This document shows positions 15,301 to 23,374 of a stretch of DNA of 64,000 bases, in pieces; positions within the stretch are counted from its first letter, which is position 1, and each line of letters opens with the position of its first letter. The stretch is from Chloroflexota bacterium (GTDB lineage Bacteria; Chloroflexota; Anaerolineae; UBA4142): positions 1-64,000 of the forward strand of contig JAMCQI010000061.1 in the NCBI GenBank assembly GCA_023381515.1, read 5' to 3'. The notes under the pieces were generated by a model. It made no database searches. It was not told where the DNA came from and worked only from the letters and a program-made list of their open reading frames with translations. The position numbers were made by a program, and so were the translations under genes.

Positions 15301-17019
15301 TCAGGCGGCCAGTCCGTCTCTCGCCACCACGCGCACGAGCGCGTCTACAATGACGGGATCGAATTGAGTCCCGCCGTTCTGAATAATCTCTTCGATGGCG
15401 CGGTCCACTGGCATTCCGCGGCGATAAGGCCGGTCCGAGGTCATGGCGTCGAAACTATCGACCACCGCCAGCAAACGGCCTTCGATGGGAATCTCCTTGC
15501 CTGCGAGTCCAAACGGATAGCCCGTGCCATCGTAGCGCTCCTGGTGATACAAGACATAGGGCAGGATCGGACGCAGAATCGAGACCCCCTCGAGCATGCG
15601 CGCTCCGAGGACCGGATGCTGCTTCATCTCCTCGTATTCCGCTTCGGTCAATGGGTCCGGCTTGCGCAAAATCGCGTCTGCGACGCCAATTTTGCCAATG
15701 TCGTGCAGCAGAGCTCCGATCTCGACCAGGTCCATTTGGTCTTGATTCCACCCCAGTTCGCGCGCAGTCTCCAGGGCGATGCGCGTGACGCGGTTAATGT
15801 GCCCCGAGGTATACGGATCGCGTGCCGCGACCGCGTTTGCGATCACTCGCACCGTGTCTGTGAACGCGCGCTTCAAGTCAGAGTACAGCTGCGCGTTCTC
15901 GAGAGCTATGGCGCTCTGGACGGCGAACGCGGACAGCGATTCGCTGTCTTCCTTTTGAAAAGGCGTGCCATCTATCCGGTTCATGACTTGCACCACGCCG
16001 ATGACCTTCTCTTTGCTGACAAGCGGAACGCAAAGAAGAGATCGAGTCGAGAGGTCGGTGTTCGCGTCGATCTCCGGATAGTGGCGAGGGTCGGCCCTCG
16101 CGTCGTCAATGATCAATGGACGCCCATCGCGCGCGACGGCACCGGCAATTCCGACGCCCGGTGGAAGCCGCGTGTCGGCAAGCTTCTCCCCTGCGGGGCC
16201 TAGAGCGATCTTGAAGATCAGGCCGCCGGTCTCTTGGTCGACGAGCAGCAAGGAGCCGGCCTCTGCGTGCAACAGTTCCACAGCCTTTTTCATGATGGAC
16301 CGTAGAACGGTATCCACGTCCAGGCTGACCGTGAGACTCCGGCTGATGTCAATCAGATTCTGCAGCTGTGTGTTGCGGCGCTCCATTTGCTTATAGAGGC
16401 GAGCGTTCTGGAGCGCGGCCGCCGCTTGTGTGCTGAACGCGGTGGCCAGTTCAAGATCACTCTGTTCAAAGGACGCCGATCCGATGCGGCGGCTAAGGTT
16501 GAGCACTCCGAGGACGGCCTGAGCATGTCCCAGTGTCGGCGGCGGTATCAACGGTACGCAGAGAGCCGAAGAGATCGACTCGGGTTTGGGATAGAACCCG
16601 GGGAAACGCTCTAATTGGACTGGACCGACCAGCAGCAGGGCTTCCCTGTTCTGGGCTACCCATCCGGCCACCCCTCTGCCGATTTCGAGCCGCGTGTCTG
16701 GGAGAACGTGCAGTGCGAGCCCGCGTGCGGATGCAATATACAGAGAGTTTCGTCGATCGTCGACGACCATCAGGGAGGCCGCGTCGGCGTGGACCACGCG
16801 CATGGCCGCGTCGATCGTCCGTTCGACAAGCGGATCCCACTCCAAGATCGAACTCAGGTCGGCCCCGGCATTGTAAAGCGATGTCAGGTCAGTGTATCGC
16901 CGCCGCAGTTCCTCGGCAGACATCTGCGAGCCAACCGACTCGGGTAGGGTAACGGGTTCCGGCACTGTGCCGGGAGGGGGCAGGCGCACCAACTCGCGGG
17001 TCGATTGTCTAGAATCCAC
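15301..17019 (-). CDS. GAF-GAF-HD-GYP cyclic-di-GMP phosphodiesterase
   Basis: A 572 aa protein. Two GAF sensor domains occupy about residues 45-200 and 225-385. The HD-GYP domain follows, with LLHDIGKIG (metal-binding HD) and YHQERYDGTGYP carrying the GYP triad. HD-GYP enzymes hydrolyse c-di-GMP to GMP through a di- or tri-metal centre. No membrane segment is seen, so it is a cytosolic sensor. It lies between a histidine kinase and a REC-GAF-GAF protein in one operon, which ties c-di-GMP turnover to this phosphorelay. Confidence 0.9.
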   Translation of the reverse strand: MDSRQSTRELVRLPPPGTVPEPVTLPESVGSQMSAEELRRRYTDLTSLYNAGADLSSILEWDPLVERTIDAAMRVVHADAASLMVVDDRRNSLYIASARGLALHVLPDTRLEIGRGVAGWVAQNREALLLVGPVQLERFPGFYPKPESISSALCVPLIPPPTLGHAQAVLGVLNLSRRIGSASFEQSDLELATAFSTQAAAALQNARLYKQMERRNTQLQNLIDISRSLTVSLDVDTVLRSIMKKAVELLHAEAGSLLLVDQETGGLIFKIALGPAGEKLADTRLPPGVGIAGAVARDGRPLIIDDARADPRHYPEIDANTDLSTRSLLCVPLVSKEKVIGVVQVMNRIDGTPFQKEDSESLSAFAVQSAIALENAQLYSDLKRAFTDTVRVIANAVAARDPYTSGHINRVTRIALETARELGWNQDQMDLVEIGALLHDIGKIGVADAILRKPDPLTEAEYEEMKQHPVLGARMLEGVSILRPILPYVLYHQERYDGTGYPFGLAGKEIPIEGRLLAVVDSFDAMTSDRPYRRGMPVDRAIEEIIQNGGTQFDPVIVDALVRVVARDGLAA

Positions 17020-17075
17020 CGCTCTCTTCCGAGATGCAGAAATCTATGGCGTCAAGCGAGTTTGGAAGCGGCGGC

Positions 17076-17777
17076 TCAGGGAAATGGAAGATGGACGACA
17101 AAACTGCTTCCTTGTCCTTCCTGGCTTGTGAAAGTGATCTTACCCTTGTGGGCCTCGACGATCCTCTTGGCATAGGCGAGCCCGATGCCGAGGCCGCCTA
17201 CCTGGCGCGTCAAATAACCGTTGGCTTGGTAGAAGCTATCAAATAGCAGTGCCTTCTTCTCTTGGGGAATTCCCACGCCGGTATCTTGAACGGTGATGGT
17301 TTGGAAACCTGGCTCTCTGTTGACGCTGACGTTCACTTGGCCCTTGGCAGGGGTGAAATTAATCGCGTTGATGACGAGGTTGGAAACGACTCGAGTGATC
17401 AGCGCCTCGTCGACGAGGATCGGAGGAAGGTCTCTCACGGAGCTGAAGGAGAGGGCGAGTTCCTTGAATTGAGCTCTTGGGCGGAGTGACTCGGTAACCC
17501 GGGCGACCAGGGTGGAAAGCGGGTGAAGTTCTTGCCGAGTTTCCATCATCTCGGATTGGAGCTGGCTGAACGCGATCAAGTCGCTGATCAGTCCATCCAA
17601 TCGGTCGGCGGCGCCCTTGGCGATATCGACGTATTGGCGTTGCCGGTCATTGAGCGGCCCGACATAGTCTTCTTGGAGCAGGCAGAGGGCAGCGACGATC
17701 TCCGTCAGCGGTGTACGTAACTCGTGGGAGATGATAGCTAGGAACGCGCTTTTCAAGCGGTCCAATTCGGGGTTCAT
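17076..17777 (-). CDS. small soluble sensor histidine kinase
   Basis: A 233 aa protein with only the kinase core: a HisKA helix pair with the phosphoacceptor His in ISHELRTPL (about residue 18), then HATPase with the N box (NLVINAINF), G1 (DTGVGIP) and G2 (GGLGIGLAYAKRI). There is no input domain, so sensing is presumably supplied by partners such as the GAF proteins encoded next. First gene of the minus-strand operon 17777-13076. Confidence 0.9.
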   Translation of the reverse strand: MNPELDRLKSAFLAIISHELRTPLTEIVAALCLLQEDYVGPLNDRQRQYVDIAKGAADRLDGLISDLIAFSQLQSEMMETRQELHPLSTLVARVTESLRPRAQFKELALSFSSVRDLPPILVDEALITRVVSNLVINAINFTPAKGQVNVSVNREPGFQTITVQDTGVGIPQEKKALLFDSFYQANGYLTRQVGGLGIGLAYAKRIVEAHKGKITFTSQEGQGSSFVVHLPFP

Positions 17778-17853
17778 TTCGCCCGTCGATTATATCGCAA
17801 ATAGGGCAAAGGCGGAAATCCTACAGAATTGCATCAACCGCCCGAATGGGTGG

Positions 17854-17883
17854 TTGACAAAGCAGTTTGGCATCTGATATACT
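17854..17883 (+). promoter_or_regulatory. promoter of the tryptophan catabolic cluster
   Basis: TTGACA (17854-17859) and TATACT (17878-17883) with 18 bp spacing, one of the best promoters in the window. Transcription would start near 17890. The leader of about 180 nt holds a stem at 17988-18017 (CCGTCGCC / GGTGACGG). It also holds a 28-codon frame from GTG 17942 to TAG 18028 with basic residues; it has no ribosome binding site and may be chance. The divergent kinase gene ends this intergenic stretch on the left. Confidence 0.75.
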
Positions 17884-18158
17884 GAACCGCAATTCTACAT
17901 TCCCACAATAGTCATAGAACCTCTCGCAGATTCTTAGTGCCGTGGGACAACGTAAGTCGAAATCCAAGGCGTCGGTCTTTAGAGAATTCCGTCGCCGGGC
18001 CGCGGACAAGGTGACGGGGATCAAGTAGCGAATGCGCTGATTCACGAGCCTGATGGGAGGGGGTCGTTACGGTAGATCCGGCCGTCTGGGATAATGATCC
18101 GTCTTGTGGCCACAGTGTCGCATTTGCTTTTCAAACCCACTATTGCACGTACATCCGC

Positions 18159-19490
18159 GTGCCGCGTTTGCTTACGCTCCAGCCTCAGGACTCGCCTTCC
18201 GACCTCCTGCTCGTGACCATATTTCAATGGTACGAGTTGTGGTTCAAGGTTCTTGTCACGGACATGCGTGCAGCGCTCGAGGACGCGGGGAGGAGCTTTC
18301 AGTCCATCAAACTGCTCCGCCGTGGGAGCGAGATCTTGCAGCTTCTTGATCTACAGGCAGCTTTTGCCGAAGCACTTTTTGTGCGTGAACTGTGGGCGGC
18401 GAAAAGCCTATACAAGCTCCCGGAGCATGGCTATTCGGATCAGTTAGCCCAATTGTCCGAAAGCATGAGCCGTCTTTCCACTCTGGAAACACCGGATGCG
18501 AGGCTACGCGAGGCGATGCGGGACTATGACGCGCGGTTTGAGGTGTTTCGCGCCCATTGGCAAAAACTGGTCCAGGCTACCCTCTCTCCTCGGGCTTCTC
18601 AGGCCCCCTCCTACGCCGAGTGGTTGCGTCTTACCGAGTTATTGGACTTGCAGCAAGGCGCCAAGGCTGCATGGACTGAAGCTGGTCAGCACCCCGCCGC
18701 ATTGATGCAGCCGGAATACATCAGTCCGGATGAGAACATGTTTATCGTGGTGCACCAGTGCTTTGAACTCTGGTTCAAGGTCATCCTGGACCACGTCGAT
18801 CGAGCGATCGAGTTCATCTCTCAAGATGAAATTGCAGAGGCCACGCGCCTCCTGCGGCGGGTGGTGCAAATTCAGCGCTTGCTCAACTGGCAGATTCAAA
18901 TGCCGGCGACAATGCTGCCAATGGATTTCGCCCTTTTCCGCGAACAGCAGATGGAACGGGACGGCAAGACTTTAATCACTGGGCTTGCACCGGCGAGTGG
19001 AACAGAAAGTTACCAGTTTCGCGAAATCGAAGTTGCCTGCGGACTGGCTCACGATCCCGCCTTCCGCAAATATCTGAACGAGACCGAGAAACTCCCTATC
19101 CGCCTATTGACCCCACGACAGTCTGGACGCCTCAATCAGCCGACTCTCGGCGATGTCTTTGACTCAGCTGTTGCCAGGCGCGGCGTCACAGATTTGGCCA
19201 TGCTCTTTGCTCCGGCGAATGTGTGGAACCCGAACCGCGATCTTGCGGATCTGGCGGATGCGCTCGTTGATTTCGACGAGGCGTTCCGCATGTGGCGAAT
19301 CATCCACGTCAACATGGTGGAAAAGATGATCGGGGGCAAATCAGGGACCGGCTTTCTCGGTCCCGAGTATTTGATGGAAACCGCCGGGCTGAGAACCCAA
19401 TCCAAAGGTAGGATTCTTGAGGATGTTCAGCGCCGGCCCCGCTTCTTTGAAGAGTTGTGGGCCGTGCGGACCCGTCTCTCTGCCTATTGA
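18159..19490 (+). CDS. kynA: tryptophan 2,3-dioxygenase with duplicated N-terminal half
   Basis: A haem enzyme that opens L-tryptophan to N-formylkynurenine. The C-terminal 260 residues are a full dioxygenase: SYAEWLRLTELLDLQ, FIVVHQCFELWFK with the catalytic-site His199, LAPASGTESYQFR, and RIIHVNMVEKMIGGKSGTG with the haem-ligand His383. The usual GTGGSSG reads GTGFLG here. The first 190 residues repeat the beginning of the fold: TIFQWYELWFK, with Phe22 where the catalytic His belongs. Typical bacterial enzymes are about 280-300 aa, this one at least 443. Homology (THYCTYIRVPRLLTLQ) continues upstream of GTG 18159 to about 18069, but no ATG, GTG or TTG lies there. kynU follows, supporting the function. 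Confidence 0.88.
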   Translation: MPRLLTLQPQDSPSDLLLVTIFQWYELWFKVLVTDMRAALEDAGRSFQSIKLLRRGSEILQLLDLQAAFAEALFVRELWAAKSLYKLPEHGYSDQLAQLSESMSRLSTLETPDARLREAMRDYDARFEVFRAHWQKLVQATLSPRASQAPSYAEWLRLTELLDLQQGAKAAWTEAGQHPAALMQPEYISPDENMFIVVHQCFELWFKVILDHVDRAIEFISQDEIAEATRLLRRVVQIQRLLNWQIQMPATMLPMDFALFREQQMERDGKTLITGLAPASGTESYQFREIEVACGLAHDPAFRKYLNETEKLPIRLLTPRQSGRLNQPTLGDVFDSAVARRGVTDLAMLFAPANVWNPNRDLADLADALVDFDEAFRMWRIIHVNMVEKMIGGKSGTGFLGPEYLMETAGLRTQSKGRILEDVQRRPRFFEELWAVRTRLSAY

Positions 19491-19557
19491 TGCTGAGAAC
19501 CGGTGCGAATCTCGGGTGTGTCCTTGTGAGCCGAGGGATCTGGAGCCAAGCATTTTC

Positions 19558-19596
19558 ACCCCCTTCGTGGCGCCCACAGGCCACGAGGGGACACCC
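19558..19596 (+). repeat. hairpin between the dioxygenase and kynureninase genes
   Basis: CCCCTTCGTGG and CCACGAGGGG form a nearly perfect 10 bp stem with a 10 nt loop and no T-run. It lies in the 143 bp gap before kynU and may be an mRNA processing or stabilising element. Confidence 0.4.
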
Positions 19597-19633
19597 TTTC
19601 TGCGACCCGCTTGCTTTCGTGAGACAAAAAGCA

Positions 19634-20926
19634 ATGGACGAGATGCATGTGGCTGCCTCACCTTCCATCACCGACGCCGAGTACGCCCGCGCACTCGACC
19701 GCCGGGATGAGCTTGCCTCGTTCCGCGACGAGTTCGTCGTCGACGATCCGGACTTGATCTACCTTGACGGCAACTCGCTCGGGCGACTGCCCAAGCGCAC
19801 AGCTGCACGGATGCGCGAGGTAGTGGAGCGCGAGTGGGGAGGGCGGCTCATCCGCGGCTGGGGAGACGGTTGGTTTAGCGCACCGGAGCGGATCGGCGCC
19901 AAGATTGCTCGCCTCGTCGGCGCGGTAGAGAGCCAGGTCATTGTTACGGACTCGACCTCGGTCGATCTCTTCAAGCTGATTACCGCCGCGCTCCAGGCGC
20001 GCCCTGGGCGCCACAAGGTCGTTACCGACGACCTGAACTTCCCCTCCGACATCTACGTCGCCCGCGGCGCGTTAAGGTTGGGCGGGCCGGATTACGAACT
20101 CGTCCTTGTGCACTCTGCCGACGGCATCAGCATCGACGATGCTGCCCTGCGCGCCGCCGTGGATTCGGACACGGCGCTAGTCATGCTGACTCACACTGCT
20201 TTCAAGAGCGGCTTTGTCTACGATATGCCCGCGGTCACCGAAATGGCGCACCACTCTGGTGCGTTGATGCTCTGGGACCTTTGCCACTCGGTCGGCGCTA
20301 TGCCGCTTGCCTTGGACGAGTCAGGAGTGGACCTGGCTGTCGGATGCACCTACAAGTATCTGAACGCCGGGCCCGGCGCACCTGCCTTTCTCTTTGTGCG
20401 ACAGGACCTTCAGGACCAACTGCGGAGCCCTGTCTGGGGGTGGTTTGGTCAACAGGGGCAGTTCGATTTCGGATTAGAATATCAGCCCGCGCCCGGCGTG
20501 CGCCGGTTTCTGGCCGGGTCTCCACCCGTCCTTTCGCTCTCTGCTGTCGAGCCATCCGTAGATTTGATCTTGGAGGCAGGGCTGGACCGCTTAAGGGCCA
20601 AGTCGATCAGGCAGACCGAGTACTTGATTGCTCTTTGGGAGGCCCTGCTCAAACCGCTCGGGTTCACGCTGAATTCGCCTCGGGAAGCAGCCAGGCGTGG
20701 GTCGCATGTATCGATCGGCCATCGGGATGCGCTGCGCATTGATCGGGCGCTCATCGAGGAAATGCGGGTGATTCCCGATTTTCGCTACCCGGACAATATC
20801 CGGCTTGGCCTCGCGCCCCTCTACACGACCTACGAGGAAATCCACAAAGGCGTAATGCGTATTTGCCAGGTGATGAATGAGCGAATGTATGCCAGGTATC
20901 CTGAAGAGCGTCCGGATGTAACCTAA
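19634..20926 (+). CDS. kynU: kynureninase
   Basis: PLP enzyme that splits kynurenine (or 3-hydroxykynurenine) into anthranilate (or 3-hydroxyanthranilate) and alanine; 430 aa. Seen: YLDGNSLGRLPKRTAARM at the N-terminus, GWGDGWF, VTDSTSVDLFKL, the PLP Asp in LWDLCHSVGA, and the Schiff-base lysine in CTYKYLNAGPGAPAF (about Lys241). The open frame reaches 19457, but the family N-terminus fits MDEMHVAAS at 19634; MHVAAS at 19643 is an alternative. It is the second gene of the tryptophan cluster. Confidence 0.94.
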   Translation: MDEMHVAASPSITDAEYARALDRRDELASFRDEFVVDDPDLIYLDGNSLGRLPKRTAARMREVVEREWGGRLIRGWGDGWFSAPERIGAKIARLVGAVESQVIVTDSTSVDLFKLITAALQARPGRHKVVTDDLNFPSDIYVARGALRLGGPDYELVLVHSADGISIDDAALRAAVDSDTALVMLTHTAFKSGFVYDMPAVTEMAHHSGALMLWDLCHSVGAMPLALDESGVDLAVGCTYKYLNAGPGAPAFLFVRQDLQDQLRSPVWGWFGQQGQFDFGLEYQPAPGVRRFLAGSPPVLSLSAVEPSVDLILEAGLDRLRAKSIRQTEYLIALWEALLKPLGFTLNSPREAARRGSHVSIGHRDALRIDRALIEEMRVIPDFRYPDNIRLGLAPLYTTYEEIHKGVMRICQVMNERMYARYPEERPDVT

Positions 20927-20943
20927 CACGGAACAGAGACACT

Positions 20944-21723
20944 ATGATCAATCGTTATGCTGAATTATTGCCGGAAGAGCTCGAACGCATTTGGGAAGCG
21001 AAGCCCATTGCTCTCTGCCCTTGGGGTGCTCTGGAATGGCATGGCCCGCACCTTCCTCTCGGGTTAGACGGGCTGGTGGCCGAGCGTTTCGCCGAGCGGC
21101 TCGCGGATCGGGCCGGGGGCGTGCTGCTTCCGACCGTCTGGCTTCCTATCACGGCCCTCCCCCACAAATTCTCCCTTTCGCTGCACTCGGAGGTCGTCAT
21201 TGGCATCTGGCGCGATCTGGTGGGCGAGTTGTATCGAGCCGGCGCCCGGGTCATTTGTCTCATTACGGGGCATTACGCGCAAGGCCACGAAATCGAGTTG
21301 TACAACGTTGCCCTCGAAGCTATGGCTGCTCATTCCGATCTGTGTGTCCTTGCGGCCACTCCTCTGGAGCTGTTACACAAGGACGAGTACCTGGACCACG
21401 CGGGCAGATGGGAAACGGCTCAGCTCTTGAATGTCCGCCCGGAATTGGTTCACCTCGACAAGTTTCCCGGGATGCAGGGAGCGAAGCATGTCGCCGTGTT
21501 AGGCGAAGACCCACGCCATGCCAAATCCGAAGAGGCGGAGGCGCTTACGGCGAGCGCGCTCGACGTCTGGACGGAATGGATCGAGCGGTGGCGGCGAGAG
21601 AGAAACCAGGAACCCCTTGTGCACTTTTATCGACAGCGCATGGCCGACTATGAAAGCTATGTACGTCATTTCTACGCGGGGTCGTGGGAAGACGCGATTC
21701 GGAAATGGTGGTCGAGCGTATGA
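20944..21723 (+). CDS. creatininase-family metal hydrolase, candidate formylkynurenine deformylase
   Basis: A 259 aa protein. The family metal-binding sites are visible: GALEWHGPHLPLGLD (Glu31, His33, Asp42), TGHYAQGHE (about His110) and GRWETAQ (about Glu157). The creatininase family hydrolyses C-N bonds, and one branch (archaeal FAPy deformylase, ArfB) removes a formyl group. It lies 17 bp after kynU, and its stop overlaps the monooxygenase start as ATGA. No cyclase-type kynB is present. I infer that this protein removes formate from N-formylkynurenine. A role in later ring-opened intermediates is the main alternative. Confidence 0.8.
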   Translation: MINRYAELLPEELERIWEAKPIALCPWGALEWHGPHLPLGLDGLVAERFAERLADRAGGVLLPTVWLPITALPHKFSLSLHSEVVIGIWRDLVGELYRAGARVICLITGHYAQGHEIELYNVALEAMAAHSDLCVLAATPLELLHKDEYLDHAGRWETAQLLNVRPELVHLDKFPGMQGAKHVAVLGEDPRHAKSEEAEALTASALDVWTEWIERWRRERNQEPLVHFYRQRMADYESYVRHFYAGSWEDAIRKWWSSV

Positions 21724-23279
21724 GAATAAACATCGTCGGCGGCGGCCCGGCCGGACTCTATTTTGCCATTCTGATGAAGAAGATGGACCCCGAGAACGAG
21801 ATTACCGTCGCCGAGCGCGACGGGCCGAACGACACGTTCGGTTGGGGCATTGTCTTTTCCCAAAAGACGATGTCCCTCTTGCGCGAGAATGACCCCGAGA
21901 CGTACGCAGAAACCCTCGCTGCGACCGAAAGCTGGGACCACGTAAATGTGGTTCACCGGGATACCAAGATACCCGCACGCGGCAATACCTTCTATGGCAT
22001 CCGGCGCCTCACTTTTCTCAACGTCCTCCACCAGCGCTGCCGGGAATTGGGCATTGACATCCGTTTTCAAACGAATGTCGCGGATGAAAAGGAATTGGAG
22101 AGCTGGAGTCGGGCATGCGACTTGCTCGTCGGCGCCGACGGAGCGAACAGCATTGTTCGCAAGGCTTTTGCCGATTTCTTTCTCCCGATGACCGACCTGC
22201 GGCAGAACAAGTATGTCTGGCTCGGCACGAATCAGCTCTTTGACGGTCTTACGCTGACCTTCCGCGAGTCGCAAGCGGGACTGTTCATAGCTCATTCGTA
22301 TCGCTTTAGCCCGAGCATGAGCACGTTCATCGTCGAAGTCCCGCCTGACACCTGGTTGGCTTCCGGCCTCGCGCACATGCGCGAGTCGGAGACCTGTGCC
22401 TACCTTGAAGATGTCTTCAGGCTTGATTTGGGCGGCCACAAGCTTCTTGCCAACAATTTCCTGCGCTGGGTTAATTTCCTGCTGCTCAAGAACAAGCGAT
22501 GGAGTCACCGAAATATCGTACTCTTGGGCGACGCGCTGCATACCGTCCATTTTTCAATCGGCTCGGGTACGAAATTGGCTCTCGAGGATGCTGTCTATCT
22601 CGCTCGCAGCCTTCAGCGTTATCCTGACATCGGTGCGGGCCTAAAGGAATTTGAGCGAACTCGCAAACCGATGATCGACCAGTTCCAGGACGCCGCCGTG
22701 AGCAGCCTGACCTGGCTCGAAAATGTGGACAAGTATACGCACCTCGACCCGGTTCCGTTCGCCTACGGCGTCGTCACCCGGAGCAATCGCGTCGGCTACA
22801 ATCGTCTCAAGCGGCAAGCGCCCGAATTCATTGAACAATACGAGGAATGGCGTCGGCAGCAGCCCTCCACCGGCGCCATCCCTCGCGAGTTCCTCGACTT
22901 GTTCAACAAGGTCTCTTACGGACATCTCGCGACCCTCATGCCCGATGGCACACCTCAGGTGACCTCGGTCTGGGTCGACTATGATGGCAAGTACATTTTG
23001 ATCAACTCAGCCAAGGGGAGGCAGAAGGACCGCAACATGGAGCGAGACCCGCAGGTGGCGCTCCAGATCCCCGATCCCGACAACCCGAACCGATTCCTGG
23101 GCATCCGCGGCCGCGTCGTCGATATCGCCGAACAGGGGGCCGACGACCACCTCGACAAGCTCGCTCAGCGCTACTTGGCACGCGACCATTATCCGGCCGC
23201 GTGGCGCTTTCCGAATGAGGTGCGCCGCATTTACAAGATCGAGCCCCAGCACGTCACTGCCTGGGAGCCCTTCGGCTAG
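21720..23279 (+). CDS. anthraniloyl-CoA-type flavin monooxygenase fused to a PPOX-fold reductase
   Basis: A 519 aa protein. Residues 1-385 are a group A flavin monooxygenase. GGGPAG (7-12) and the second FAD motif GDALHTVHFSIGSGTKLALEDA (from about 270) match the N-terminal half of 2-aminobenzoyl-CoA monooxygenase/reductase and salicylyl-CoA 5-hydroxylase. Those enzymes carry an Old-Yellow-Enzyme domain next. Here residues of about 393-515 are instead a split-barrel PPOX domain (YGHLATLMPDGTPQVTSVW, INSAKGRQKDRNMERDPQVAL), the F420/FMN-dependent oxidoreductase family. Start chosen at 21720, overlapping the previous stop. Predicted role: hydroxylation and then reduction of the activated anthranilate ring. 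Substrate and cofactor of the second domain are inferred. Confidence 0.88.
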   Translation: MRINIVGGGPAGLYFAILMKKMDPENEITVAERDGPNDTFGWGIVFSQKTMSLLRENDPETYAETLAATESWDHVNVVHRDTKIPARGNTFYGIRRLTFLNVLHQRCRELGIDIRFQTNVADEKELESWSRACDLLVGADGANSIVRKAFADFFLPMTDLRQNKYVWLGTNQLFDGLTLTFRESQAGLFIAHSYRFSPSMSTFIVEVPPDTWLASGLAHMRESETCAYLEDVFRLDLGGHKLLANNFLRWVNFLLLKNKRWSHRNIVLLGDALHTVHFSIGSGTKLALEDAVYLARSLQRYPDIGAGLKEFERTRKPMIDQFQDAAVSSLTWLENVDKYTHLDPVPFAYGVVTRSNRVGYNRLKRQAPEFIEQYEEWRRQQPSTGAIPREFLDLFNKVSYGHLATLMPDGTPQVTSVWVDYDGKYILINSAKGRQKDRNMERDPQVALQIPDPDNPNRFLGIRGRVVDIAEQGADDHLDKLAQRYLARDHYPAAWRFPNEVRRIYKIEPQHVTAWEPFG

Positions 23280-23374
23280 ATGGCTGGCCGATCGCTTTAT
23301 CTGAATCCGGATTCAAGCCGGAAACCTTGATACCTTGACTTTTGGTTTTGAACTTTGCCCGGAGCTCACTCGCC

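Noticed and set aside
17821..18045. 74-codon minus-strand frame in the kynA leader
   Set aside because: It runs across the strong kynA promoter, has no ribosome binding site and no recognisable domain.
18159..19490. Frameshifted or chimeric dioxygenase
   Set aside because: The frame is continuous across both copies, and both copies keep fold-typical helices, so a duplication is more likely than an assembly error.
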